This document shows positions 9,202 through 16,610 of a DNA stretch of 64,000 bases, in pieces (within the stretch, counting starts at the first letter, position 1; each line of letters begins with the position of its first letter). Both the position numbers and the translations under genes were made by a program. The DNA is from Ornithobacterium rhinotracheale DSM 15997. Its GTDB lineage: Bacteria > Bacteroidota > Bacteroidia > Flavobacteriales > Weeksellaceae. The notes beneath the pieces are model-generated. The model was not told the origin of the DNA. It searched no databases and saw only the letters and a list, made by a program, of their open reading frames with translations. The DNA lies in the NCBI RefSeq assembly GCF_000265465.1, contig NC_018016.1, forward strand, positions 308,501 through 372,500. The letters are read 5' to 3'.

Positions 9202-9888
9202 TTACACATTATAAATAGGCGCTGTTTTGTCCAAAACTTCTTTTAATTCTTTGGCTGCGTTGTAATACCGAATATTATCTATATCCTCTGGATCCTCTTC
9301 ATAATATTCTTTCTGTTTCTCATAATAATCGTTCATAAAATCTTGATAATTACTATCATTGCAAAGCCTTAATATAACAGCCTTTTTCATTGGGGCAAAT
9401 TGACCTAAAATATCCCATAATTCCTCCTCTGTTTTGTCTTTTATATATTCGTACAATACCGTTAAATCTTTCCATTTTTCAAAAAAGGGAAGGGCTTCAA
9501 ACTTTAATATAGCGCTAATTTTTTCTTTAACCTCATTTATAGTTGTTTCATTTATCAAGCACCCCTTGTTATAAGATATATTTCTACTAAAATCATACAT
9601 TATATTAAAAGAATTTCTTACTCCTTTAATTGTTTCCAATCCTTGTAACTTGTTTTTGAACAATATAGGCTGTATTATCTCTTCTAAAAAAATATAATGT
9701 AACCAATATTTTGTATTAAAAATTTTTATTTCATTATTTTTTTCCTCCAAAAACCAACTGAACCCAAAATATCTACCATGATCTTTTTTCAAAAAAATAA
9801 TACTATCGTCTATACTTATATGGTCAAAATGGTTTAAGTATTTTTTCACACCATCTACAATATATCTATTACACTCAATTATTTCCAT
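9202..9888 (-). CDS. Hypothetical protein, possible immunity protein
   Basis: 228 residues, no signal peptide and no membrane segment; rich in Lys, Glu, Asp, Ile, Tyr, with an acidic C-terminal part (EEDPEDIDNIRYY). I do not recognise the family. It lies 4 bp downstream of the 113-residue gene and is clearly cotranscribed with it. A short gene with no N-terminal export part followed tightly by a small acidic cytosolic protein is the usual layout of a toxin-domain remnant with its immunity protein, hence the suggestion. Codon use is AT-rich (many ATA and AGA), unlike the housekeeping genes nearby, consistent with transfer. Confidence 0.5.
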   Translation of the reverse strand: MEIIECNRYIVDGVKKYLNHFDHISIDDSIIFLKKDHGRYFGFSWFLEEKNNEIKIFNTKYWLHYIFLEEIIQPILFKNKLQGLETIKGVRNSFNIMYDFSRNISYNKGCLINETTINEVKEKISAILKFEALPFFEKWKDLTVLYEYIKDKTEEELWDILGQFAPMKKAVILRLCNDSNYQDFMNDYYEKQKEYYEEDPEDIDNIRYYNAAKELKEVLDKTAPIYNV

Positions 9889-9892
9889 ATTC

Positions 9893-10234
9893 TTAATCTT
9901 TAAAATTAATATCGTTCATTTTGAAAGGAGGTATTTTTATATTATCTCCATCGCTAATTATCTTATATACATCCTCTCGGTGGATTCGGACATTTGTATT
10001 ACCCTGAAATTCTTTTGGCAATTTGGAGTCTATTGTCCTCACCTCAAATTCTATAAATTTTTTATTAGGATTGTCTCTAAAAACATTTATCAGCTCGCTT
10101 TTCTGGTTTGGTGTCCAAGGGGAAGTTTTACTTAACTTACTATCGCTTATAATCGCTCTAAAATAAGTTCTCCCTCTATTGTCTCTAACCTGTTTCAAAA
10201 ATAATTCATCGGCAAGAAAAAAGCAATTTTGCAA
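9893..10234 (-). CDS. Hypothetical protein, possible orphan toxin C-terminal domain
   Basis: 113 residues, basic, with no signal peptide: a central GRTYFRAIISDSKLSKTSPWTPNQ segment followed by alternating strand-like stretches. I cannot name the family. It begins directly after the terminator of the tRNA cluster and is followed 4 bp later by a second small gene. The size and layout suit the detached C-terminal domain of a polymorphic toxin with its immunity gene, but no toxin motif is identified, and it may be a decayed fragment. The start is uncertain because no upstream promoter is evident. Confidence 0.45.
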   Translation of the reverse strand: MQNCFFLADELFLKQVRDNRGRTYFRAIISDSKLSKTSPWTPNQKSELINVFRDNPNKKFIEFEVRTIDSKLPKEFQGNTNVRIHREDVYKIISDGDNIKIPPFKMNDINFKD

Positions 10235-10235
10235 A

Positions 10236-10271
10236 ACAAAAAAAAGCCGTTCGAAAAAATCGAACGGCTTT
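10236..10271 (-). terminator. Terminator after the tRNA cluster
   Basis: Perfect stem AAAGCCGTTCGA / TCGAACGGCTTT (10243-10254 with 10260-10271), followed on the minus strand by a run of eight or more T. Ends transcription of the proximal tRNA-Pro. Confidence 0.88.
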
Positions 10272-10279
10272 AACTTTTG

Positions 10280-10354
10280 TCGGGGTGGCAGGATTCGAAC
10301 CTGCGACCTCCTGGTCCCAAACCAGGCGCGATAACCGGGCTACGCTACACCCCG
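10280..10354 (-). tRNA. tRNA-Pro (anticodon TGG), copy 1
   Basis: Full cloverleaf on the minus strand: acceptor CGGGGTG / CACCCCG with discriminator A, T arm GCAGGTTCGAATCCTGC, anticodon stem CCTGG / CCAGG around TTTGGGA, giving anticodon TGG. CCA is not encoded. Sequence is identical to the copy at 10507-10581. Confidence 0.95.
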
Positions 10355-10384
10355 AACAAAAAACCTTAACAATAAAATAACCCT

Positions 10385-10407
10385 AAAAAAAACCACTTTA
10401 ACAGTGG
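10385..10407 (-). terminator. Possible terminator inside the tRNA cluster
   Basis: On the minus strand, CCACT / AGTGG with a five-base loop is followed by eight T. It lies between tRNA-Arg and the distal tRNA-Pro, so it may act as a partial terminator or as a processing boundary. Confidence 0.55.
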
Positions 10408-10416
10408 CCTCAATTG

Positions 10417-10490
10417 TGATCACGGCAGGATTCGAACCTGCGACCGATTGCTTAGAAGGCAATTGCTCTATCCAACTGAGCTACGTGACC
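10417..10490 (-). tRNA. tRNA-Arg (anticodon TCT)
   Basis: Cloverleaf on the minus strand: acceptor GGTCACG / CGTGATC, D arm with AGTTGGATAGA, anticodon stem around CTTCTAA giving TCT, T arm GCAGGTTCGAATCCTGC. Reads AGA codons, which are frequent in this AT-rich genome. Confidence 0.95.
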
Positions 10491-10506
10491 GCTTTTTTTA
10501 AACTTG

Positions 10507-10581
10507 TCGGGGTGGCAGGATTCGAACCTGCGACCTCCTGGTCCCAAACCAGGCGCGATAACCGGGCTACGCTACACCCCG
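10507..10581 (-). tRNA. tRNA-Pro (anticodon TGG), copy 2
   Basis: Identical in sequence to the tRNA-Pro at 10280-10354; lies 16 bp from tRNA-Arg and 6 bp from tRNA-Ser, so all three are one transcript. A recent tandem duplication is the simplest reading. Confidence 0.95.
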
Positions 10582-10587
10582 AGGCTG

Positions 10588-10671
10588 CGGAGAGACTGGG
10601 ACTCGAACCCAGGCGACGGTTTCCCGCCGACAGATTAGCAATCTGCTCCGTTACCACTCCGGCACCTCTCC
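10588..10671 (-). tRNA. tRNA-Ser (anticodon GCT)
   Basis: Class II tRNA with a long variable arm (GTCGGCGGGAAACCGTCGC region), acceptor GGAGAGG / TCTCTCC with discriminator G, anticodon stem CAGATTGCTAATCTG giving GCT. First gene of the tRNA transcript. Confidence 0.95.
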
Positions 10672-10718
10672 TTTCGCTTTACTAAATAACTTTAAGCCTT
10701 TAGTCTCAAAAGCGGTTG

Positions 10719-10749
10719 CAAATATATAACTCATTTTTTATTTTCCAAA
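10719..10749 (-). promoter_or_regulatory. Promoter of the tRNA cluster
   Basis: On the minus strand TTTG (10749-10746) is followed after exactly 19 bp by TATATTTG (10726-10719), a full match to the Bacteroidota consensus TTTG-N19-TAnnTTTG. Transcription would begin about 10711, some 40 bp before tRNA-Ser. Confidence 0.8.
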
Positions 10750-10923
10750 AAATTATCGCTTTTTTTTGCAAATATTTTTCAGCAAAAACATTTAATCATT
10801 TAGTAATCAAAAAGAAACAAAATATCATTTTTTATCATCACTGGCAAATAAGTATATTTATCTTATCTTTGATTTAATTTCTAGATTTTTATTCTTTACT
10901 TCTTTTTATATTTAAAAACATCG

Positions 10924-10931
10924 TATATTTG
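10924..10931 (+). promoter_or_regulatory. -7 box of the dapA promoter
   Basis: TATATTTG matches TAnnTTTG, 26 bp before the dapA start codon. The -33 box is weak (TTTACT near 10896). Confidence 0.55.
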
Positions 10932-10957
10932 TTTAACTTAATCAAAGAAAAAACACA

Positions 10958-11824
10958 ATGAATAAAGAATTAATAGGTACAGGTGTAGCACTTGTAACTC
11001 CGTTTTTAGACAACGGCGAAGTGGATTATCAAGGATTGGAAAGTCTAGTAAATCACGCCATCGATGGCGGGGTGGAATACCTTGTTGTGATGGGGACTAC
11101 GGCAGAGGCTGCTACTTTGACCAAGGAAGAAAAAACGGAAGCTATTGCCTGCATCAATAGAGCAAATAATGGTCGTGTGCCGATGGTGCTCGGTATTGGA
11201 GGAAACAATACAAGAGAAGTGATCAAACAGATAGAATCTACGGATTTAACTGATTACACAGCAATTTTATCGGTTTCGCCTTATTATAATAAGCCTACGC
11301 AAGAGGGAATTTACCAACATTTTAAAAGCATTGCGGAATCTACCGAAAAAGACATCATTTTATACAATGTCCCAGGAAGAACGGGCTCAAACATCGAGCC
11401 TGCAACTACGATTCGCTTAGCAAACGATTTTGAAAATGTGGTAGCCATTAAAGAGGCTTCGCCAAGCTATAGCCAGTCGGCAAGTTTACTTTTAAATAAG
11501 CCTAAAGACTTTTTGGTGCTTTCTGGCGATGATGAGTATGCTCTCCCGATGACTTTGGCAGGTGGCTCGGGCGTAATTTCGGTTATTGGGCAGGCGATGG
11601 GCGAATATACGCAAATGATTCGCCACGCACTTAATCGTGAAGTGGATCAAGCTTATGAAATTTTCTACAAACTTTTGCCACTTACGCGTGCTATTTACAA
11701 AGAAGGAAATCCTGCGGGAATCAAAGCTACTTTGGAACATTTGAACATCTGCGACAGAAACACCCGTTTGCCACTAATAAAAGCAAGCCAACAGCTTTCT
11801 GATGAAATTAAAAGTTATTTATAA
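10958..11824 (+). CDS. dapA: 4-hydroxy-tetrahydrodipicolinate synthase
   Basis: 288 residues. Condenses pyruvate with aspartate semialdehyde, the first committed step towards diaminopimelate and lysine, in the cytoplasm. The pyruvate-binding threonines sit in GTTAEAATLT (about 47-56), the catalytic tyrosine in YNVPGRTGSN, and the Schiff-base lysine in VVAIKEAS (about 163). YNVPGRTG favours DapA over N-acetylneuraminate lyase of the same superfamily, which matters because sialic acid genes lie nearby. A promoter -7 box lies upstream and a strong terminator follows, so it is monocistronic. Confidence 0.92.
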   Translation: MNKELIGTGVALVTPFLDNGEVDYQGLESLVNHAIDGGVEYLVVMGTTAEAATLTKEEKTEAIACINRANNGRVPMVLGIGGNNTREVIKQIESTDLTDYTAILSVSPYYNKPTQEGIYQHFKSIAESTEKDIILYNVPGRTGSNIEPATTIRLANDFENVVAIKEASPSYSQSASLLLNKPKDFLVLSGDDEYALPMTLAGGSGVISVIGQAMGEYTQMIRHALNREVDQAYEIFYKLLPLTRAIYKEGNPAGIKATLEHLNICDRNTRLPLIKASQQLSDEIKSYL

Positions 11825-11846
11825 ACAAAATACTTTCAGAACAAAG

Positions 11847-11880
11847 AATCCTTGGTGAATTTTCGTCAAGGATTTTTTTT
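11847..11880 (+). terminator. Terminator of dapA
   Basis: AATCCTTG / CAAGGATT stem with a 12-base loop and eight T. Confidence 0.85.
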
Positions 11881-11972
11881 ATTTAATAAAATTCAATACC
11901 TTTAGTGACTGATTGAGTATTAATCTTTCAGTATTTATATAGATTCTTCTAACAGAAATAGGATTATTTATC

Positions 11973-13037
11973 ATGGATTACATCAAAATAAAAGGTTTTA
12001 AATCAATAAAAGACACATATATAGAAATAGCGCCTATTAATATATTAATAGGCGCAAACGGTAGTGGTAAAAGTAACTTCATATCATTTTTCGATTTTAT
12101 ACACGCAATCTATAATCTCAAATTAAATGAATACACTGCGTTAAAAGGTGGTGGAGACAAAATTCTTCATAAAGGAAAAAAAATAACAAATGAACTTTCA
12201 TTTAAAATTGAATTCGATTCTGGTAACAATGGATATGAAGTTAATATGAAATTTGGTGATGATGGATTTGTCATAACAAGAGAAAATTTAATTTACAAAC
12301 AAGATAATTGGATTATTTCTACATCTAGCAATGAAACAAAGTTGAAATACTCTACAATTTTTAGAGCTAAATATATCAAAAATTATTTAAACGGATTTAG
12401 AAGGTATCATTTTCATGACACAGGAAAAAACTCACCTTTTTCAAATTACAGTAATATTGAAAATGATTCATACTTTTTCTATACAGATGGTTCAAATATT
12501 GGAGCTTTTCTATATAAAATCTTAAATGAGGATAAAAGTACATATAAAAAAATTATTAAAAACATAAAATCTATTGCTCCATATTTTTCTGATTTCTATC
12601 TAGTTCCAAATAAAGAAAAAAACATAAGATTACAATGGAATGATATTTATAGTGATACTATATATGGTGCTAATGATTTTTCTGATGGTACTCTGAGGTA
12701 TATAGCTCTTTCAATTTTATTTCTCCAACCCAATCTCCCCCACACAATTATTATTGATGAGCCTGAATTAGGATTACATCCCACAGCTATATCAAAATTA
12801 TCAGGTATGATAAAAATAGCAGCGTCCAAAAATTGTCAGATAATCATTGCTACCCAATCTGCCGACTTAATTAAGTACTTTAATCCAGAAAATATCATAA
12901 AAGTAGATCAAGAAAACGGAGAAAGTAATTTCAAAAGACTGAGCAATGAAGAACTTAAGATTTGGCTTGAAAATTACACCTTAGATGATTTGTGGAAAAG
13001 AAATTTAATTCAAGGCGGACAAGTAAATTATTTTTAA
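11973..13037 (+). CDS. AAA family (SMC/ABC-type) ATPase, candidate defence sensor
   Basis: 354 residues. Walker A GANGSGKSN at 27-35 in a RecF/OLD-like N-terminus (YIKIKGFKSIKDTYIEI), ABC-type signature FSDGTLRYIALS, Walker B IIIDEPELGLHP and the switch ATQSADLI. This is the AAA_21/AAA_15 ATPase type found in many two-gene phage defence systems. The next gene starts 3 bp after its stop and encodes a DUF4276 (Toprim-like) protein, so they form one unit. Both genes are markedly AT-rich, with many ATA and AGA codons, compared with dapA before and the amidase gene after, which suggests horizontal transfer. The role in defence is inferred from the pair. Confidence 0.85.
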   Translation: MDYIKIKGFKSIKDTYIEIAPINILIGANGSGKSNFISFFDFIHAIYNLKLNEYTALKGGGDKILHKGKKITNELSFKIEFDSGNNGYEVNMKFGDDGFVITRENLIYKQDNWIISTSSNETKLKYSTIFRAKYIKNYLNGFRRYHFHDTGKNSPFSNYSNIENDSYFFYTDGSNIGAFLYKILNEDKSTYKKIIKNIKSIAPYFSDFYLVPNKEKNIRLQWNDIYSDTIYGANDFSDGTLRYIALSILFLQPNLPHTIIIDEPELGLHPTAISKLSGMIKIAASKNCQIIIATQSADLIKYFNPENIIKVDQENGESNFKRLSNEELKIWLENYTLDDLWKRNLIQGGQVNYF

Positions 13038-13040
13038 AAA

Positions 13041-13715
13041 ATGAAAAGAATTTTAATAATATGTGAGGGGCAGACAGAATTAGAGTTTTGTAATAAGATT
13101 ATTTATAGATACTTAATAAAACATGATATTTTCGTATCATCGACAATTATTGGAAAATCTGGAGGTATTGTTGTTTGGGAGACTTTGAAAAATCAAATCG
13201 AAAAATTTTTATTTAACGATACTAATATTTACGTAACAACATTAATAGACTTTTACGGAATACATTCTAATCATAAATTTCCAAATTGGGAAAAAATAGA
13301 GATTATCAATAACAAGTTTGAATTTGTTAGACTCATCGAACAAGGAATGAAAGAAAATATTGATATAAAAATTCAAAATCGCTTTGTCCCATATATACAA
13401 CTTCATGAATTTGAAGCTTTGTTATTTATTGATATTAAATACTTTGAGAATATCTTTACGGATGATGAGTTAATTGGGGAAAATGTAATTAAACATTTGA
13501 TAGAAACAAATAATAACCCCGAAACGATTAACAATAAAAAAGAAACATCTCCTAGCCACCTACTATTAAATCATATTAAAGGCTATAACAAAGTAGTATA
13601 TGGCAATATTTTAGCCGAAGAAATTGGGATAGAAAATATCACAAAAAAAGCTATTAGGTTCAATTCTTGGATAAATAAATTAATCAATATTTTTTCTGAC
13701 AACGTACTATTCTAA
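13041..13715 (+). CDS. DUF4276 family protein (Toprim-like), ATPase partner
   Basis: 224 residues. Diagnostic DUF4276 blocks are present: LIICEGQTELEF at the N-terminus with the Toprim-type Glu at residue 9, TTLIDFYGI with Asp at 70, and VPYIQLHEFEALLFID. Toprim folds bind metal and cut or rejoin nucleic acid; in comparable pairs (an ABC-type ATPase with a Toprim effector, as in PARIS, whose effector is DUF4435) the second protein is the toxic effector. Here such a role is an inference. The gene is coupled to the ATPase with a 3 bp gap and ends about 55 bp before the amidase gene, which has its own -7 box. Confidence 0.82.
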   Translation: MKRILIICEGQTELEFCNKIIYRYLIKHDIFVSSTIIGKSGGIVVWETLKNQIEKFLFNDTNIYVTTLIDFYGIHSNHKFPNWEKIEIINNKFEFVRLIEQGMKENIDIKIQNRFVPYIQLHEFEALLFIDIKYFENIFTDDELIGENVIKHLIETNNNPETINNKKETSPSHLLLNHIKGYNKVVYGNILAEEIGIENITKKAIRFNSWINKLINIFSDNVLF

Positions 13716-13738
13716 AAGTCGTAATGGCTATTTTTTTA

Positions 13739-13746
13739 TATTTTTG
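13739..13746 (+). promoter_or_regulatory. -7 box of the amidase gene
   Basis: TATTTTTG followed by C fits TAnnTTTG, 25 bp before the amidase start. It separates the amidase-hexosaminidase transcript from the ATPase/DUF4276 pair. Confidence 0.5.
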
Positions 13747-13770
13747 CAAGGAATGAATTTTTAGAATTAA

Positions 13771-14682
13771 ATGAAGAATTATTGGAAAAAGAGCCTTTTT
13801 ATACTTGGAGCTCTCAGCATTGTTTCATGTACTACAACTAAGCATGTAAAAGTGGTAAAAACCATTACCAAAACTGATACTATTTATGTAAATCCATTTA
13901 AAGATGTAGATGTAAATAATTATGTTGTCGCAAAACCAGAGGGCTACACCATCAACAACGACTACTACCCTGCCGTGAGTCAAGATTTTAGACAAAAATT
14001 TTTGATTTTACATTACACGGCACTTGACACGCCAAAATCACTTATGGTTTTGAGCGAAAGAAATGTGAGCGTGCACTATGTGGTAAACGACTATGATGAC
14101 AACCAGATCAATGCACTTGTGAGCGAAAACAAACGCGCTTGGCATGCGGGCGTGAGCTACTGGGGCGGGCGTACTAATTTAAACGATTCTTCCATCGGGA
14201 TAGAAATCGTAAACATGGGGAACACTTATGGAGAGTATCAGGATTTTCCAGATTACCAAATCAAAAAAGTAGGTGCCCTTGCCAAGGATATTGTGAGCCG
14301 TTACAACATCGATCCCACCCATGTTTTGGGACACGAAGATATTGCGCCACAGCGAAAACCAGATCCAGGACCTAAATTCCCTTGGAAAAGACTGTATGAT
14401 GAGTATGGCGTGGGAGCTTGGTACGATGAACCTACCAAAATATTCTATATGAATCAATTTCCTGAGGCACAAAAAGATGACATGAATTTCATTGCAGATT
14501 TTCAGAAAGATTTAGCCACTTATGGCTATGAAATCTCACCTCTTGGCTACTGGGACGAAAAATCGAAAAAAGTGGTAAAAGCCTTTCAAAAACACTTTAG
14601 ACCCACAAATTACGATGGAAACCTAGATGCAGAAACTTGGGCAATCTTAAAAGCTTTGCTTAAAAAATATAAATCTAAATAA
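13771..14682 (+). CDS. N-acetylmuramoyl-L-alanine amidase lipoprotein (AmpD/AmiD type)
   Basis: 303 residues with a lipoprotein signal (LSIVSC, acylated Cys at about 20). The Amidase_2 domain (about 70-215) shows the zinc ligands: H in LILHYTALD, H in GHEDIAPQRKPDPGPKFPW, and the invariant DPGPKFPW. A C-terminal peptidoglycan-binding domain (about 235-300, VVKAFQKHFRP...DAETWAILKAL) follows. It cuts the amide bond between N-acetylmuramic acid and L-alanine of cell wall fragments, probably in the periplasm attached to the outer membrane. The GH3 hexosaminidase gene follows 14 bp later, a natural partner in muropeptide turnover. Confidence 0.92.
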   Translation: MKNYWKKSLFILGALSIVSCTTTKHVKVVKTITKTDTIYVNPFKDVDVNNYVVAKPEGYTINNDYYPAVSQDFRQKFLILHYTALDTPKSLMVLSERNVSVHYVVNDYDDNQINALVSENKRAWHAGVSYWGGRTNLNDSSIGIEIVNMGNTYGEYQDFPDYQIKKVGALAKDIVSRYNIDPTHVLGHEDIAPQRKPDPGPKFPWKRLYDEYGVGAWYDEPTKIFYMNQFPEAQKDDMNFIADFQKDLATYGYEISPLGYWDEKSKKVVKAFQKHFRPTNYDGNLDAETWAILKALLKKYKSK

Positions 14683-14696
14683 TTCATTTTTCTGGT

Positions 14697-16373
14697 ATGA
14701 AAAAATTGCTCATTTGCAGTATTCTCATTTTAAGCTTAGCCTTAAAAGCTCAAAAAAACGCTCCATTGTATGTAAACGAAATTCAAATGCAGTGGGTAGA
14801 CAGCTTGTCTCAACAAATGTCTCTAGACGAAAAAGTGGGACAGCTATTTATGGTTGCGGCTTACACCAACAAGGATTCGGTGCATGAAAAAGAAATCGAA
14901 AATTTGATTGCCAAAGAAAAAATAGGCGGATTGATTTTTATGCAAGATAATGCCGAAAAGCAAGTTGAGCTAGCCAATCATTACCAGAATTTATCCAAAT
15001 ATCCACTACTCATAGGCATGGACGCTGAGTGGGGGCTCGCCATGCGGCTTAAAAACACACATCGTTTCCCGTGGGCAATAACGCTCGGGGCGGTGCAAAA
15101 CAACGATTTGGTATACCAAATGGGCAAAAAAATCGCCGAACATCTAGCCATGGTGGGAGCTCAGTTTAATTTTGCGCCAGACATTGATGTAAATGTAAAT
15201 CCTAACAATCCAATCATTGGGAATCGCTCATTTGGCTCATCGCCTAAAAATGTGGCAGAAAAGGGATTTTATTACATGAAAGGCATGCAAGATCAGCGAA
15301 TTTTGGCTTCTGCCAAGCACTTCCCTGGGCACGGCGACACCGACCAGGATTCGCACCAAACGCTACCCACCATCGCACACAGCAAAGCTCGCCTAGAAGC
15401 CATAGAATTGGCACCTTTCAAAGATTTGATACAGAAGGGAGTTACTGCCATTATGGTAGCACATTTGAATGTTCCTGCCTTTGAACAAGATCCTAAAAAA
15501 CCTGCTTCGCTTTCAAAAAATATTGTAACTCATTTATTGAAAGAAAAAATGGGATTTCAGGGAATTATCATTACCGATGCGCTCAATATGAGTGGCGTGA
15601 CCAAAAATTTCCCTGACGGAGAATCGGATTTTATCGCCTTTGAGGCTGGAAACGATATTTTGCTATTTTCTCAAGCAGTGGCAAAGGGCAAACAAAAAAT
15701 TATAGACGCCATAAAATCTGGACAAATTTCTGAACAAAGATTAAATGAGAGTGTTCGCAAGATTTTAATGGCTAAATACTACTCGCATTTAAATCAAAGA
15801 AAACCTCTTTTTGCTGAAAATTTAATCCAAAAATTAAATGACAATGAAAGCAAAACACTTAATTATCAAATTTTTGAAAATGCCATGACGCTGCTCAAAA
15901 ACGATAAAGCTCAATTACCTTTTTCTGCCAATGAGAAAATTGCTTGGCTCCCACTAGGAGAAGAAAATTACGAAATTTTAGCTCAAAATTTAGCACAATT
16001 AAACATTCAGCAAATTGGTAGAAATGAAAAAGATTTAAAGAAATTTGATAAAATCTTTATTTCTTTTCATGTTTCTAATGCCTCTGCATATGCTTCCTAC
16101 AAAATCAGCGATGCAGACCGCAAATTGATTGAGGATTTAAGTCAAAAAAATAAGGTTTCGCTTGCCATTTTTGGTAGTCCTTATGCACTAAAAAATTTAG
16201 AAACACAAAATATCAAAAGCATCTTGGTCGCATACCAAAACCACCAAGATTGTCAGGAAATTGTGCCAGAAATCCTTTTCGGCAAGAAAAACACGCTGGG
16301 CAAATTGCCTGTAGATGTAAAAGATTTCCCTGTGGGTTCAGGGCTTAATTTATTAGAAATCAATATTGAATAA
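14697..16373 (+). CDS. GH3 beta-N-acetylhexosaminidase (NagZ-like)
   Basis: 558 residues with a signal peptide (about 1-18), so exported, unlike cytoplasmic NagZ of Proteobacteria. The GH3 domain (about 30-370) has the NagZ-type hallmark KHFPGHGDTDQDSHQTLP with the catalytic His/Asp dyad and the nucleophile Asp in ITDALNMSGV. A second alpha/beta domain fills the C-terminus; the beta-lactamase-like serine hydrolase domain that many Bacteroidota homologues carry behind it is missing. It should release N-acetylglucosamine from muropeptides, in step with the amidase immediately upstream. It could also serve trimming of host glycans. Confidence 0.9.
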   Translation: MKKLLICSILILSLALKAQKNAPLYVNEIQMQWVDSLSQQMSLDEKVGQLFMVAAYTNKDSVHEKEIENLIAKEKIGGLIFMQDNAEKQVELANHYQNLSKYPLLIGMDAEWGLAMRLKNTHRFPWAITLGAVQNNDLVYQMGKKIAEHLAMVGAQFNFAPDIDVNVNPNNPIIGNRSFGSSPKNVAEKGFYYMKGMQDQRILASAKHFPGHGDTDQDSHQTLPTIAHSKARLEAIELAPFKDLIQKGVTAIMVAHLNVPAFEQDPKKPASLSKNIVTHLLKEKMGFQGIIITDALNMSGVTKNFPDGESDFIAFEAGNDILLFSQAVAKGKQKIIDAIKSGQISEQRLNESVRKILMAKYYSHLNQRKPLFAENLIQKLNDNESKTLNYQIFENAMTLLKNDKAQLPFSANEKIAWLPLGEENYEILAQNLAQLNIQQIGRNEKDLKKFDKIFISFHVSNASAYASYKISDADRKLIEDLSQKNKVSLAIFGSPYALKNLETQNIKSILVAYQNHQDCQEIVPEILFGKKNTLGKLPVDVKDFPVGSGLNLLEINIE

Positions 16374-16380
16374 ATTTGAG

Positions 16381-16569
16381 ATGGAAGATTTTTTTATAGA
16401 ACTTATTATACATTTTGTGTGGACAACCTTTCTTATCTGGTTTATAGGGTATTTGGTAGCCAGACTTTTAAAAATTAAAAGACCTATTATGTTTTCTATT
16501 GTGATTGCTATAATCGGTATTTTTTCAGTTCTTGGGTATTTTATACTAAATCTCAGATTCAGTCCATAA
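16381..16569 (+). CDS. Small two-helix membrane protein
   Basis: 62 residues from ATG at 16381 (an in-frame TTG at 16366 would overlap the hexosaminidase gene and is less likely). Two hydrophobic segments, IELIIHFVWTTFLIWFIGYLVA and IMFSIVIAIIGIFSVLGYFIL, are separated by a basic loop LLKIKRP, so an inner membrane hairpin is expected. No family recognised. It lies 7 bp after the hexosaminidase stop and 41 bp before bshA and may travel with either. Confidence 0.6.
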   Translation: MEDFFIELIIHFVWTTFLIWFIGYLVARLLKIKRPIMFSIVIAIIGIFSVLGYFILNLRFSP

Positions 16570-16584
16570 AAGATTTTAAATTTT

Positions 16585-16592
16585 TAAATTTG
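16585..16592 (+). promoter_or_regulatory. -7 box of the bshA promoter
   Basis: TAAATTTG followed by C, a match to TAnnTTTG, 18 bp before the bshA ATG. No clear -33 box. Confidence 0.5.
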
Positions 16593-16610
16593 CCTAAAAT
16601 TATTAAATCA

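Noticed and set aside
10404..10685. Open frame of 93 codons on the plus strand across the tRNA genes
   Set aside because: It is the antisense of three tRNAs; strings such as GFEPATS are the well-known false translation of tRNA T arms.
10958..11824. N-acetylneuraminate lyase (NanA) to complete the sialic acid pathway
   Set aside because: YNVPGRTG and the overall motif pattern are those of DapA; the gene has its own promoter and terminator away from the sialate operon.
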